Part shown: in pieces, positions 36,812 to 50,023 of the stretch
Layout of the letters: each line of letters starts with the position of its first letter
Numbering within the stretch: the first letter of the stretch is position 1
NCBI GenBank assembly: GCA_905250125.1
Contig: CAJNOL010000650.1
Span: forward strand, 1 to 64,000
DNA length: 64,000 nucleotides
Direction: 5' to 3'
Origin: Rotaria sordida
Lineage: Eukaryota > Rotifera > Eurotatoria > Philodinida > Philodinidae
Notes under the pieces: generated by a model
Databases searched by the model: none
Told to the model about the DNA's origin: nothing
Seen by the model: only the letters and a program-made list of their open reading frames with translations
Program-made: the position numbers and the translations under genes

Positions 36812-39800
36812 TTAATTTTGATTTTTTTCTGTGGGCTGTGTTTCAATACAACTATCATCTTGATCTTGTGATATTGATCTTAATTCAACAATTGATGCTC
36901 GACGAGGAACACCATTTGGTAAAAGATGTTCAAGTTCATGAAAAGCTTCAATTGTTTTACGTTGATGTTGTAAAATTTGCATTTCTAATGAATCTGTATT
37001 ATCATTTTTTAATACGAAACTAGTCTTTTTTTGTATAGATTTGGATACAGATGGAGATATTTCATATGAAATACAACCATTACGTTGTGTTGGATTAGAA
37101 TATGGTATAACACTTGCTTGTCGTGATCGATTTTGTGGTGTATATTTTGTATTCATTGAATAATTTGATCTACTAATAGATGTACGAAGTTTGCTATCAG
37201 ATGATAATGGTAAACATTTACAATTATTATAATGAAGAATTTCAAAGAATGCATTACGAAATTCTCTAAATAGAAGAAAAAGAAGAAAAAAAAATATTAA
37301 TCATATTTAAATGAAAATTACATTCAGAGAAATGACATTTTCCTTTCATGTAAAGGTTTCTAATGAAAACAATCAACTATTGTTACTAGCGAATTTGACT
37401 ACAAATTCTATGGTATAGTCAGAGAGTTGAAATTTGATAATATACTTCCATAATGACAGGATACCCTCTATCAGTATGCCCTAGGAATCTTTGGGTGGTT
37501 TACGGGCTCTTGTGATAACTATCGTTAGTGTATCGATCGATATAACGTGCCCTATATAGCTGTTTGTTTTTGCAAGCATCGTATCATGGTTTATTGTATC
37601 AAAACGAGCGCATATTTTTGAAGTCTGTTAAAACTCGCAGAATTCAGTTGTTTTCACACTTGAAACTGGATCGGCTGGCCCGATTCGGTTGAAAAAGACT
37701 CGACCGGTTCCTAGTATGACTCTGATAATATTGATGCGTCTGAGCCACCTGAGTAGAAAAGACTCTAAAGTCGTTTACATCTGGAATCAAAAGCCATAGG
37801 TGTTTCTGTCAGTTCTTATTAGCTACTATCTTTTTTAAAGATATTTCATAGAATGTTATAAAAATTAGACAAGTATCTGGTAAGCACAAGGATTGTAACT
37901 GGTTCGGTCTTCATCGATAGGAAAATATTTTATAGATATATCATTTTTGTCTGATAAAATTTGTTGAGAACAAATTTGTTTGCTCTTTTAAAAATAATCA
38001 AACATTATTGTTTCAGGCTCTCAAGTTTTATTCTCTTAATCAAAGCATATTTGATTTATTTAAAAACTTAATCGAAACTATGTTACTTGAGTTAAACTTA
38101 TATCATATATATTTTTGAAGAGAAAAGTTAGATTTATCTGAGAATGCTATGTGAGAATATTTAAGAATCAGTTAATAAGTAAATGACTTTTTATTCGCGT
38201 TATATATAGAAATATCCAACTAAGGTCACATGGTATAATGGTTAGAAGGTACTTGAAAAGGTACTCTGCTGACAACTGGTCCAGTACACGGATACCTTGA
38301 ACATAGTACATTCACTAGGGTGTTATTACTATATAGCAGGAAGGTTCTTAGACGCGTAAGACTAGGGGTTGATCACTCCAAAAAGGATTCAAATGCCTTA
38401 AGGAGGTAAGAATTAAATAGTTTCCGCAAGCCAAATACGGTTTATTTTTTTCTTTGGTAGTTTTTCTTTCAAAACCGTCAATCTCTCCGTCTCTGCCATA
38501 TAAAAAATCTAATAAATCGCTAGTGAATGTATTAAATTTCAAGTGAACATTAGATTTGACATATTTATTCTCAAAAAATATCTTTACCAAAAATAATAAA
38601 AATATAAATTATTTGTTTCAGATATTTTCTATTAAATTTATTCTTTCCACATGAAACAAACATTACTTTTAGAATACGAAATAATAAAATTGTTCGTTTA
38701 CAGTTTAAATAAATTTTATTTTAATAACTATAACGTATATAACAAAAAAAGTTCTCAAAGTATATTGAATGACATATTAATCAAATTTTTCACTTTCATA
38801 AATTTCGATTGAAAGAAAAAACTAAGTATTTAACTTCAGCAGTTATTCTTCATTCTAAGTAGAAACGTAGGTGTTCTGAAAAACTATCAAAACCGAAAAA
38901 AATGGCTCCAGTAAATATGACTCTAAGCACTTATAGTTCATTAATGTTTTTCTTATAATTCTACTAGTCTAGAGCTGTAAGCAGTAGTAATACCTGACAT
39001 AGATTAACCAAAGGAATCAAACTAAAATTCTATTATCATGACTGCAGCTGCTCCATCTTCGTCTGATTTAACTCAACCAAAATCGGCCAGCTATTTCATT
39101 ACAATTCAACATCGTATGAACAATCTTGATAAATGATATTATGACGGTGTTATAATTATTAGAGAATACCTAGACGGTCTATCACTTACATTTACTAAAC
39201 GAAAAAATGACACTATAAATTTTTCTCTTTTTTATCTGTTGACTTATGTTTGATCCGTGTTAGAACGTTAGTATTATCCTATATAATAAAGCATATTTCT
39301 CGCTAGTCAAAAAAATTTTTCGACATTTTTATAGTCAACAGAAGAATACATAAATGATAATAAACATGAGAGTTTTGTAGAATCTTGACGTCTTTTTTTT
39401 TTGTTCGAATATTAAAAACACCTATCTAAAATTATAATGGAACCTCTCTAGTAGAGCCTATCGGGTCTAAGAATTTCTGGATCCTACTCGGATTTAGTTG
39501 AGCCCAAGTCCGAGTAGGACTCAATGGGCTCTACTCTCTAGATGTGACCTTCAGATTTTAATAATTTTTTGTCTATACATACTAAATAGTATTCTTTAAA
39601 ATACCCTTAAAATGTTTGAATTTCTATTGAAACTTAGTGGAACTATTGAAATTTTAATGTCTATGTGCCAGAAGCCTTCTGCGGAATCCCAGACTTTTGG
39701 AAAACTCGGATTTTTGAATTTTGCCTGGAAACTATTCCGCATTTGAAGGTATTACATATAACAGTTTGTACACTTCATATCTCCGAGCCAGGAATTTTTC

Positions 39801-42094
39801 AAAAATTGAGAATATGAATGAAGAGATGATTCACACCCACGCCCTTTTTGGAAAAACTTGAGGGTCATACAAAGATCCTTGGCAAGTAGATATACTAATA
39901 ATTCGAATAATTCGATCAAGTCTCAATATGAACTCAAATACTTTTATGACTTTCATTAGAATACACTGTAGTATATCTATAAACAAAAGAAAAAAGCCAA
40001 TGAAAACGGAAATGAGCATCTCATCAGGTTCCATCGTCAGCTATTAACACATACAAACTACGTCTTTCCTATATCTATAATTAACGCAGTTCATCGAAAA
40101 ATATGTATTTAAATGATTATATAATTCAATAGAAAAAAGCTTGTTAGCGCAGCCTCTCTGGGGACTGAAATTTGGAACTCACATGGGTCCTCTAACCTCA
40201 TTAAACCAATACAAAATACGTCAAATGAAAAATCTCATGTAAACTATAGTTCTTTTGCAGGATAATCGAACATCAAAGCAAGAATCTTTCTAATTTATGC
40301 ATTTTGAATAAAGAAATTCTTTTTTATTTTTTCTACGAACACTCTATTTTTTGTTTGCATTGTTGTTATTTGCTCGCTATGTTTTTTTCATTCGTTTTTC
40401 TTAATTTAACATTCTTATTACTATAATCATTGAATTAATTGGCAAATACGTCTATTTTACATATCCATTATATGTACAGCGAATCTTATGCACTATTATA
40501 TATATTAATCAACTCACAAACAACTATATTGATTATCTTTCAAATTTATAACTTGATCAATTTTGCAAAAAAGAAACCTATAGAAAGTCTGACCCCTGTT
40601 ATTCTCTATTGCCAATGTCTGTAATTGGGAGTTGTCTGTAATGAGGGAGGTGCCTATAATGAGGGGGTGTCTGTGATGAGGCCTTCCGTTGTTAATTGCC
40701 TGTAATGGAGAGGGCGGGGAAACCGCGAAACCTTGAACTTAAAACTTACATTCACTATTTCCTTCGAAAATATATATATATGAGTTCCACAAAATAAATA
40801 AATTTTAAAAACAACATACTTATTTGAAAATGCATAAATCACTGGATTGCAAAATGAATTAGCATAACCTAAATATAACGAAGATGTTTCTAATAGAATA
40901 ATATATATATATAATAAAAAGAAAAAGAATTATTACCAATCCAAGTTATATAACGTTCAATATTTGGAGTAACACATTTGTAATTACAATAAGCTAATAA
41001 AAGATACATGACAAAAAATGGTAACCAACAAGCAACGAATACACCAACGACAATACCTAAATATAAACAAAAACAAAAATTTATTTAATAGATTTTAATC
41101 TTTTTTTTGTTTTGTTTTCATTTACCTAATGTTCGTATAGCTTTCATATTTTTTTTCCATTTCGAACTTTCTATTTGAAATTTTGCATTTCTATGTAAAC
41201 GTTTAATAATATTTTCAAGTTTGTGTAATTCTTGTGAATGTTCACGAGCTGTTTTAAATATTCGTCCATAAAGAAAAAGTATTATTATAAGCGGAATATA
41301 AAATGATGTTGATGATGATATTATCGAATAAATTAAATTAGGTCTCATACCACATTCAGTTGGATCAGATGAAATTATACCAGCACGTGATCGACTATAA
41401 ACACCGAGTAAAACTGGTCCATATGAAAGTAAAAAACTTATTAACCATATACAACCAATTATAATGAGTATTGTACGTTTGGTCATTTTTTGTTTATATT
41501 TAAGTGGATTTTCAATAGCAACATATCGATCAAAACTAACAGCAACTAAAAGAATTTATACCAAGGTATAAAAAAAAAAAATAAACACCACAAAGTTGAT
41601 TTCTTCTTATATATATACCAATCGAAAAGAAAAAGAAATTGCAATCTTACCAAGATGTAAAATAGATGCTGTACAAAAAGTTATATCATTAGCTACCCAA
41701 ATATTACAAAATACTCGGCCAAATATCCATTTTTGTTTTATTTCAAAAATAAATCCTGGTATCATAACTGTCGTTGTTACTAGTAGATCAGCAATAGCAA
41801 GTGACATAAGTATAAAATTAGTTGGATGACGTAGCCGCTGCACACGAAATATAGCTGTAACAACAATAACATTTCCAATAATACTCAATATTATAATGAT
41901 TGAATAAGCCTAAAGGAAGAAAAATACTTTTTTTTTTCAAAACTCCTTATTAATTAAATAATTATTGTTCAATTTACAATAATGCCAATGATAAGTTGAC
42001 CAGTTCGAGACGTTTGTATATTATTTTGAATTGTTGATAAAATTTCATTTATTGTTAGATTATTTTGACTTGTTTGATTATTAACATTCATCAT
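36812..42094 (-). CDS. Aminergic class A GPCR
   Basis: Exons, from the start: 41978-42094, 41651-41909, 41126-41545, 40937-41056, 40820-40868, 36812-37265; 472 residues. Seen: N-terminal NxT/S glycosylation sites; TM1 with GNV; TM2 with SLAIADLL; TM3 with Asp in NDITFCTASILHL (position 3.32, which binds the amine) and FDRY; TM4 Trp; TM5; a basic third loop; TM6 CWLPFF; TM7 WIGYANSFCNPVIYAF; then a cytoplasmic tail with SRRAS-like phosphorylatable patches. Known: Asp3.32 with CTASIL and CWLPFF marks the biogenic amine family (serotonin, octopamine, dopamine, adrenergic). The ligand cannot be fixed from this. Odd: the tail exon lies 3.5 kb from the seven-helix exons, across an intron full of repeat relics; its link rests on phase and the helix-8 sequence EFRNAF following SNK. 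An ATG pair begins the protein (42094 or 42091). Confidence 0.88.
38222..38298 (+). other. tRNA-like relic
   Basis: Inside the long GPCR intron. It has an A-box-like block (TGGTATAATGGTTAG), a weak B-box-like block (CTGGTCCAGTACAC) and ends that pair over five bases (AAGGT and ACCTT), 77 bases in all. No proper anticodon arm can be drawn, so it may be a decayed tRNA or tRNA-derived SINE. Confidence 0.2.
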
Positions 42095-45000
42095 GAATTG
42101 ATGATAAATTTTTTTTTGTTCTTTTACACTACAATAGATCAATAACATTAAGAACTAATTTAAATAGATTTTGCGCACTTTCGTTAATAACAATCATACG
42201 AAAAGTATGTTTAAAAATCCGTACATATGTTACATTAATATCTAAGACAATCAGATTATTATAAGTAACAAACAAGAATCTTTACTAATAAAAGAAAGAA
42301 AAAAAATTCTACGTGCACTCTACCAAAAAAAAAAAGGAAATCCATCAGAGAGAAATGCATTGATTTCCGCATCACATCATGACAGATAAAGTAATGCACA
42401 GTAGGCATCTTCATACTAGTATTACAATTATATCTTAAACTAGATGTTTTTTTTATATTTATGCATCATCAGAAGTATACAGTTAATAATTTGAATTGTA
42501 TTTTATTGAATATTTCTTCTATATTATTTACTTAATGTCATTATTCGAGTGACATTTCGTACTAGAAAAAGAAACAAAAAAACAATTGCAAGATAATTAC
42601 ACTATTCATATACCTTTCGATTTCTTTTTTGTTTTTTGTTTTTTGTTTTTCTTATTTGATAATATATATAAAAAAAAAAGACAGAGAGAGAAAAGTAAAG
42701 ATTATTGAAGTGTCTGTTTTGTAAAATGAAGATTTTTTTTTTTTTGCTATTGATAGGTGATACTTTTGAAAAGAAAGATGACAGAATGAATCATATATTG
42801 AAAAATATTTCGTCAAATGTAAAATATCCCTAGTGATATGATTCATCGTTTATTATTAATTGAGTTCGAGTGTATAGTCAGGGACAGATGTTTTGTGTAT
42901 GTGAGTCTATTTGCAAAGAGACAACAAAAAATGTGCTTTTCTTTTTCCGTCTCTCTTCTTCTATTAACTATAGGTAAAATAAGATTGTACTATGAACAGA
43001 AAGGAACATATTAAAGAAATAATTTTACTATATCGTTGATTATACAAGCAAAAATAATTAATATTCTACTTAAATTTGTAGGCTGTAGTATCGAAGATGG
43101 TGCTACCATCATATTTCAGATAAAATATTTAAAATAAACAGTATGTATGTTTATATATATATAACTGACAATCGTGTTCATATCTAGAAATATATATATA
43201 TATGTATATAATTAGAACAATTTGTTATCAAGTAATATCAAAATAACAAAATTTTTTAATTTTTCATTGATATATTAAATCAATTCTCTACTATACTTAC
43301 TAATAATATTAAATAAGTTATTAATGAACAAAATTATCATGATTATTTATAATATATATATATATATATATATATGATTAAATACATAGATGTAAATTAA
43401 TAGGAAAAACGATAGCAATTGATTGAGCTTTATTTGGATTCAATTGCTGGAACTAATTCATTTCATAAAATTATTTACGCTGAACTATTGTTCGTTATAG
43501 CAAATCTATTGGGAAAGGATGTAGTCTCGATATGTATGTGTTTAATGTTGGAAAAGAAATGGCACATAGTGGAAGAGAGTCGAAGGAAGAATATTATGAG
43601 TGAAGCAACGAGTAAGAAACACTTGGTTCGGGCGAAAATTTTCTACCAAAAAAACAAAGAAAAAAAAACGGGTTTTGACGTGCGAAAGAACGAGTAATGA
43701 AAAAAAAAATCATTAAAAGTACAGCATTCATAATTATAATATTCTAAATATATACATAAATATATATATATGTATAGATTGAAATTCATCAATGAAACCT
43801 TTATTGTACATATATAAGATTAACAAGTGCCCTGTTGTTGCTATGGTCTCATTGTCTAATTCAGATATCAATCCAATATAATATATATATATGTATATAT
43901 GTAGACATCAAATGAATTCAAAATGTACATTATCAGTTAGGCATATGTATTTGTTCGTTTGTCAATATAACATGAATAAACACATAAACATATTTAGTAT
44001 AATGAATAGATATGATCATGATATTTTGTTTCTTTTGACTTAAATCATATATATATAAATACAGAAAATCTATTTATAGACATCGTTCTATATTAAGACG
44101 AGAAGAATTTTATTATTAAAAAAATACAAAAAAAAAGAAAGGTTGTTTTTTTCTTTTTTTTGCATTTTCTTTTATTTATTAACGCACATATTAATGCAAA
44201 ATCATCAGATCGATGAGAGACAGAGAGAGAGAGAGAAAAAAAGAGAAACAGCACTTGCTAGCATCAATCATAATTGAATTCGATCATATTTGACAAGGAA
44301 TTCGCCTTGATTTTATTTCTATTTTCAATATTTATCTATCTTCTTGATCATAATAAATTTTAAGTGTTCTTTTATTTTTCTATAAGTTTATAAATAATAC
44401 AATCAAGATCAAAATTTCAAGTTACTATTCAATAATACTATTTTATACGAAAGAAAATATAGTGATTAAAGAAATGTGACAGATCCTTTGCTTTTGTTTG
44501 ACGGCACATGAAATGAACTGTCTCGTTTAATTATAAATGGATTCTTTTATTTTTAAGAAAAATATAGAATATAAATAGAAGATTGAATTCTTTATATATT
44601 ATTAACTAAATTGTCAAGTTAATTCAGTTTGCTGTTTGATTTTTTGAAAAAAAATTTTTCATATTGTGCTAAATTTTCAATAAATTTTTTCGAATCAATA
44701 AAAATAATGATAGGAAATTATTCTAAATAGAAAATAATTGATTTAACATAAATTTGTAAGAAAATATTTTTAAAGAATTTAATTTGATTTTTGAATGAAA
44801 AGAAAAATAATTGAAGTTTTTCCATTAGAATTTAATTCATTTATATTGATGATAAAAGAAAAACAAAATAAGTTTCCCATACTTTTCATAAAACCTTACT
44901 TGTACTATTTGACATCAATTAGACATAAACAAAAATATAAACTAAATGATTCCGTTGCATAATTAATTGTCTGTCAAAATCATATCAAAACAAGTCATTC

Positions 45001-46661
45001 CAAATGTTTCTTAGAAATATAGAAGATCAGAAAAACCTATAAAAATAATATAATCAACTAGCGCAATCTGAAGTTGTATATAATATTGTGTCTGTGAATA
45101 TCTATAATAGTCATAGAGACTTTTTCTTACCTCGTTAAGTTTATTGCTAGTACTTCATCATGATTTCTCGTCTTATTCTCTTTTTTCCGCTTCTTGTTTT
45201 TGTGTTAGCACAAGTGTTTACATGAATTCATTGAAAAGAAAACTATACTAAATACGAGTTTTTCTTTCTTTTTTTTTCTATGTTCTGTCTAAATGTTTGA
45301 CTTTCTTTTCTTTTCTTTTTTGCTTTTCTTGAAACAATAAAAAGTAAGAATATAAACAGTTAAAATAAATAAATGATGAATTCAAAATAACCAACTAAAA
45401 GTAATTAACTTAAATGTATTTGTCATCTATCTCAATTAAAATAATAATAATAATCGGGAAAAAAAATTCTCTTTATTAATAAAAATTAATGGAAGAATAG
45501 GTAAAACAAAAATATAGAATGATTTAATATATTACGATCGATAACAAGTAACTTCTATTTGAATAAACAAAATCATTTATCATCTAAATCGATCTCTTCC
45601 CATTTCAGTCTTACTCAATGAACCTCTCGCTTGAGTTTCTTCTTAATGCGATCCTAACATTATCAATTACAATGATTGTTTTTTTATATAGAAGAAAAAT
45701 AACTTATATAATAAAGAATAACAAGAAAAATACAAAAATTATCAACATTTCTAACTTACAGACACGTTATAAATATAATATAAAGAAAAAAATTAAGCTG
45801 TTTGTTTTATTATGGCTCTATTACATTGAATTTTTAATTGTAAATCTTGATAATTAAGTACAAATGCATTATAATATGCAATTGTGAATTGTATATTACT
45901 TGTTGTTCGTATGTCGTATTCAATATATATGTCTTAACAATGCTTGTTGACACTTCACATTTAGTGTAAGCCGGATTATTATTATTATTATACAGATTCT
46001 ACTCAATCAATGGATTATTCGAGAATGAATTCTTTAAATACGTAAACTTTTATCATCTGTTTAATTTAATGAATCAATCGGAATGGATTTAAGTGTGAGA
46101 AATCATCAAATCGACAATTATCGAAGTAAAACATTCAACTCACCTACAGATGTTTTTTTCTTATTCTTGTATGATACTAGAATATTGTCATCGTTAGTTT
46201 GTACATCAGTATAATGATCACATACCACATACTGTCATGATTTTGTCTTTCCCAAATGTTTATATTATCATCAATCGAATTCTGTCTTGATCTGATCTAT
46301 ACAATTGCTTGTCATTCATACGGCACCTGTATAAATATCAACTCTCGATAGACAAGATACACAATAATGAAAAGAGCATATGCTAAATAAAGAATGTTGT
46401 GAATATATATATTGACATCTACAGATATTTTATGTCTGTTTGTTGTTTCTTTTCTTTGTTTTGATGAATGATTTCAAAGATCTATCAAATATTTCTTTTC
46501 TTTTTTTATTATTATTTTGATGAGAATAATATTCAAATAGAATTATTTGATGGAAAATAAGTTTTATTCTTATATTTTTTCTTGTGATTGATTTACAATC
46601 GTGCAGAAGGAAAAGAAAAAGAGAATTTGTCGATTATACTATGATTAATATTTTTATCTTG
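42095..46661. other. Gene-poor AT-rich intergenic region
   Basis: About 4.6 kb upstream of the GPCR and downstream of the aminotransferase. It holds many (TA)n runs (43155-43163, 43191-43205, 43349-43374, 43880-43900) and a (GA)n run near 44219-44236. Plus-strand open frames 43419-43697 and 45618-45857 are Lys/Ile-rich without motifs; I do not call them genes. Confidence 0.5.
43349..43374. repeat. (TA)n microsatellite
   Basis: About twelve TA units in tandem upstream of the GPCR gene. Confidence 0.85.
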
Positions 46662-49157
46662 TTAATGTTTTAATTCTTCTTGAAGAACTTTACCAAAACG
46701 TGCCATACCCTATTGAAATTAAAAGAAATTTATTAAATAATAATAATAATAATCATAATAAATAGATTTACTGTTTCAATCTGTTCGGGTGTACAAAGTG
46801 AATAAGAAACTCGAACAAATGGATAAGATTTTGATTGATCAACGAAAAAAGCACTACCCGGTAAAAGTAATACTTCTTGTCCAAGAGCTTTTTCATAAAT
46901 TAATTTTCTTGTATCGTCAATGCCATTGATTTTTAACCATATAAACATGCCAGCTGTTGGTTCATTAAATGTGATCATATCTAAATATTTATTATTATGC
47001 TTAAATTAAATTGCATACAATGAAAAAAAAACATTGATCATAAAGAGCAATGAGTCTATAATGAAAGGATATTTTCAGGCAAAAGAAAGAAAATACTTAG
47101 CACATTAATTCAAAAATGGTGAAAAGGTTAAATAACTAATATCTCAATTAGGTTAAGTGGCAAAAAATGTCATCTTGCATCACATCATCTTAACCTATAA
47201 CGGATTAGTATTGGCGTTTTTTCCAAAGCTTATTTATTAAAAAAATACTTTGATAGAGGAAAAGAAGAATTACATTTAGTTTTTTGTTTTATTTTCTACG
47301 ACAATTTTGAAAAGGTTATAAAACTATAATTTTAAAATCATTTAAATAAATATACCTTTCAAATATTTATTAATAGCATTGACCATTAAGTTTTTTTGAT
47401 TTTCATAAAATTTTGAAATTCTATAAAATATAAAAATTGATGAAGAAAAATTCTTTTCAATAATTATTACCGTTTTGTATGTTCATCAAATTCTGATAAA
47501 TTCCATTTTTCGAATAATTTCAATGCTACCATCTAATGAAAAAAACAAAAACTTTGTTAAGAATATTTTTTATTTTGCTATCAAAAATTTACTTGTGAAA
47601 GTGAACTTGCATGCATACTTGTTACTTGTTGATGATAAACTATTTTTTTCCATAATGGTACTGGTGCAGTAACAAAACCAAGACGCATTCTATAGAAATA
47701 ATTTAATCTCTTTTTACCAGTAATTAATTCAATCTTACCCAGCTGATAAAACTTTCGACATAGAATCAAGTCGAATAACACGACCATCAATATCCATTGA
47801 TAAAAATGATGGGTCAGGTTTCTAGAATTATTTTTTTTTTTGTGAAAAAAAATAATAATTTCTATTATTTATTGATTATTACTGTAAATTGTAGAAAAAA
47901 ATATGGATCATCTTCAATAATTAAAAGATTATATTTTTTAGCAATCTAAATATTAACATATGAATTTAGTCGAAAATATAAAATGCTCTTCTTTTTTTTT
48001 ATACTTCATAAATAGCCTGTTTTCGTGCTAAATTCATTGATGCACCCGTTGGATTAGAACCATTTGGAATTGTATAAAGAACTTTTGGTAAACTTTTTGA
48101 AGTAGCCCAATTTGTAAGAGTTTCATTTAAATGATTAACATTCATACCATTCGAATCTGTCTCAATACTAATAATATCAGCGCCAAATCCACGAAGCTAA
48201 ATATAAAGATCAATAAATTAAAAAAAGAAAAAAAAACATTTCGATTTTTTATTATATACAAAATCTAAAGATCCGGAATAACAAGGTGAATCGACTAAAA
48301 TTGGATCTCCAGGATTGAGAATAAGTTCAAAAACTTTGCTTAATCCTTCCATTGAACCATTTGTTATACATAAATCATATCGTTTAAAATCATCTGGAGA
48401 ATGATAATAATTTTGTAGTTTTTTTAACCATTCTAATAAATCTGCTAGTCTAAAAAAGAGAAAGCTCATAAAAACTAATAAAGTATACTCAAAATTAAAA
48501 AGATATCTACCCAGGTGTAGGTAAATATTGTAATGCTTTAGACATTGCAGAAGGATCTAATTCAATGTTCGTGCCATCTCTATCAAAAAACAAGGTCTAT
48601 TATATTATTTTTTTATGAAGCAAAACAAAAAAAAACCGGAAGTTTTACATTAAAGTAATTGTTGCTTGCTTAAATGGAAATAAAGACGTATTGGGACTTC
48701 CTGATGCAAAACTAATAGTCGAAGGTGGTGATCGTGAAAATAATTGAGCTAAGATATTAATTATTTAAATGTATTTAATTATAAATAGACATGTAAGCCG
48801 ATGGACTAATCACTGATGACTACGAAAGTATCATGTGTTGTCGTGACCAGCTATGAAGACTCCCAATGTCATCGACAACTGATAGTTTTCAATACCTTTT
48901 TTTTTTAAATTTTGAAATGACAATGCGTGAAAATATTGGTAGAGGACGTGGTGATAAGAAACTAGACAAGAACATTCTTGAATATCGATAAATTTTCAAA
49001 AATCTAATTTCTATCTTTTGTGTTTCGATAGTGACTTAGACAATCGGCTTACATATCTAATTATAAATAAATATTTACTAGCTTCACGAATAGCACTTGG
49101 TTGTCTACGTGCAGCTGCTTTACTTAAAAAACGAGCATAATCAAGACAAGTTGGCAT
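46662..49157 (-). CDS. AADAT: Kynurenine/alpha-aminoadipate aminotransferase (complete)
   Basis: Twelve exons, from the start: 49079-49157, 48649-48748, 48511-48579, 48260-48449, 48005-48196, 47883-47945, 47739-47821, 47593-47689, 47471-47532, 47356-47420, 46772-46980, 46662-46709; 418 residues against 425 in human. Seen: DYARFLSKAAARRQPSAIRE at the start; TNGSMEGLSKVFELILNPGD (PLP phosphate region); PNGSNPTG; IIEDDPYFFLQF; Schiff-base Lys254 in DSMSKVLSAG; AGMFIWLKI; FVRVSYS with the substrate-carboxylate Arg. Known: a fold-type I PLP enzyme that transaminates 2-aminoadipate in lysine breakdown and kynurenine to kynurenic acid. All key residues are present. The ATG follows a perfect splice acceptor (TTTCAG) and lies 22 bases after the stop of the upstream Nepro-like gene, so the transcript is probably trans-spliced or shares a promoter with it. 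Confidence 0.94.
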
Positions 49158-49179
49158 CTGAAATATAAAGGATAATTTT
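49158..49179 (-). promoter_or_regulatory. 22-base intercistronic spacer with splice acceptor
   Basis: Between the Nepro-like stop (49180-49182) and the aminotransferase ATG (49155-49157) lies only a T-rich stretch ending in TATATTTCAG directly before ATG. It can serve as a spliced-leader trans-splice acceptor; bdelloid rotifers are known to trans-splice. A cis intron whose donor lies further upstream is the alternative. Confidence 0.5.
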
Positions 49180-49761
49180 TTAGTTTTTAGTTTTTTTCTT
49201 GAATATTTTAATAAATTGTTTAATATTATAACAAAATTCTTTTTGAATTTTATCAAGAGTTAAAACTAAAAAATAAATTCTTGAACAAAGAGACATTATT
49301 AATATATTATAATGAACATAATTTGCACGAAAACATTCAAGTCTTAATCGATCAACAGTTAACTTTGATAGACGTTTAATTTTTGTTAATAATAATGATG
49401 ATTCTTCAAGACTTTTAATTAATTGATTAATTGTACCACGTGATGGTAAACGAATTTCAATATTATCTGGTTTAAATTCTATTAGAATTTGTTCAAGATA
49501 TTGTTCACGTTGAGAAAGATATTGTTCAAGTAAACGAACAGTTCGTCGACTTGCTTGTATACCAAGTTCAGTACGACGTGCATTCCAATTTTTATAAACA
49601 CAACGATTTAATAAACGTGTTTCAATATCTAATAAATTAATTGTTTTATATTGTTCAATAAATTTTATTAAATAAGAACGACATTGATCAATAGATGATC
49701 GAATTGGACGTAATTCATCAAGAGTATATGAAATACTTTGAATTTTATTTGTTTTAACCAT
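49180..49761 (-). CDS. Nepro-domain (nucleolus and neural progenitor protein N-terminal) protein
   Basis: Single open frame, 193 residues from ATG at 49761. An in-frame ATG at 49791 lies before a likely acceptor (AATTCCAG, ending 12 bases upstream of the chosen start), so I prefer the later one. Seen: LLDIETRLLNRCVYKNWNARR, repeated Arg-rich helices (QASRRTVRLLEQYL), LPSRGTINQLIKSL, and a hydrophobic end ILIMSLCSRIYFL. This order resembles the N-terminal domain of vertebrate Nepro (C3orf17; DUF4477), recalled from the family, not aligned. Family members are over 500 residues, and the long basic C-terminal part is missing here. The protein ends in KIFKKKTKN, just before the aminotransferase. 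Role if orthologous: nucleolar function linked to RNase MRP/P. Identity is moderate; that it is a real gene is more certain. Confidence 0.6.
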   Translation of the reverse strand: MVKTNKIQSISYTLDELRPIRSSIDQCRSYLIKFIEQYKTINLLDIETRLLNRCVYKNWNARRTELGIQASRRTVRLLEQYLSQREQYLEQILIEFKPDNIEIRLPSRGTINQLIKSLEESSLLLTKIKRLSKLTVDRLRLECFRANYVHYNILIMSLCSRIYFLVLTLDKIQKEFCYNIKQFIKIFKKKTKN

Positions 49762-50023
49762 GAATAATAATCTGGAATTAAAAATTATCATAAATTTTTT
49801 TTTCGGAGCTTTTAAATAACATCAAGTAAAGAATTATTTTATAGGAAAAGAAAAGAAAAATTAGATCTATGATATATTATTATTATGATTGATAATCAAA
49901 TTTGCTTATTTTAATTAATCCTTTGAGGACCATTGCTCAACCAATGGATGAAATTTCTTTGAGACTTTATATTTGATATAGACAGTGTGTATTGTTGATA
50001 TTTTCATCAAAACTTCATATGAT

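Noticed and set aside
43419-43697. 92-residue plus-strand open frame
   Set aside because: Lys-rich text ending in AT-rich repeats; no motif and no conserved-looking segment.
45618-45857. 79-residue hydrophobic plus-strand open frame
   Set aside because: Ile/Lys/Tyr-rich as expected from AT-rich DNA; the hydrophobic start could be chance and no second exon was found.
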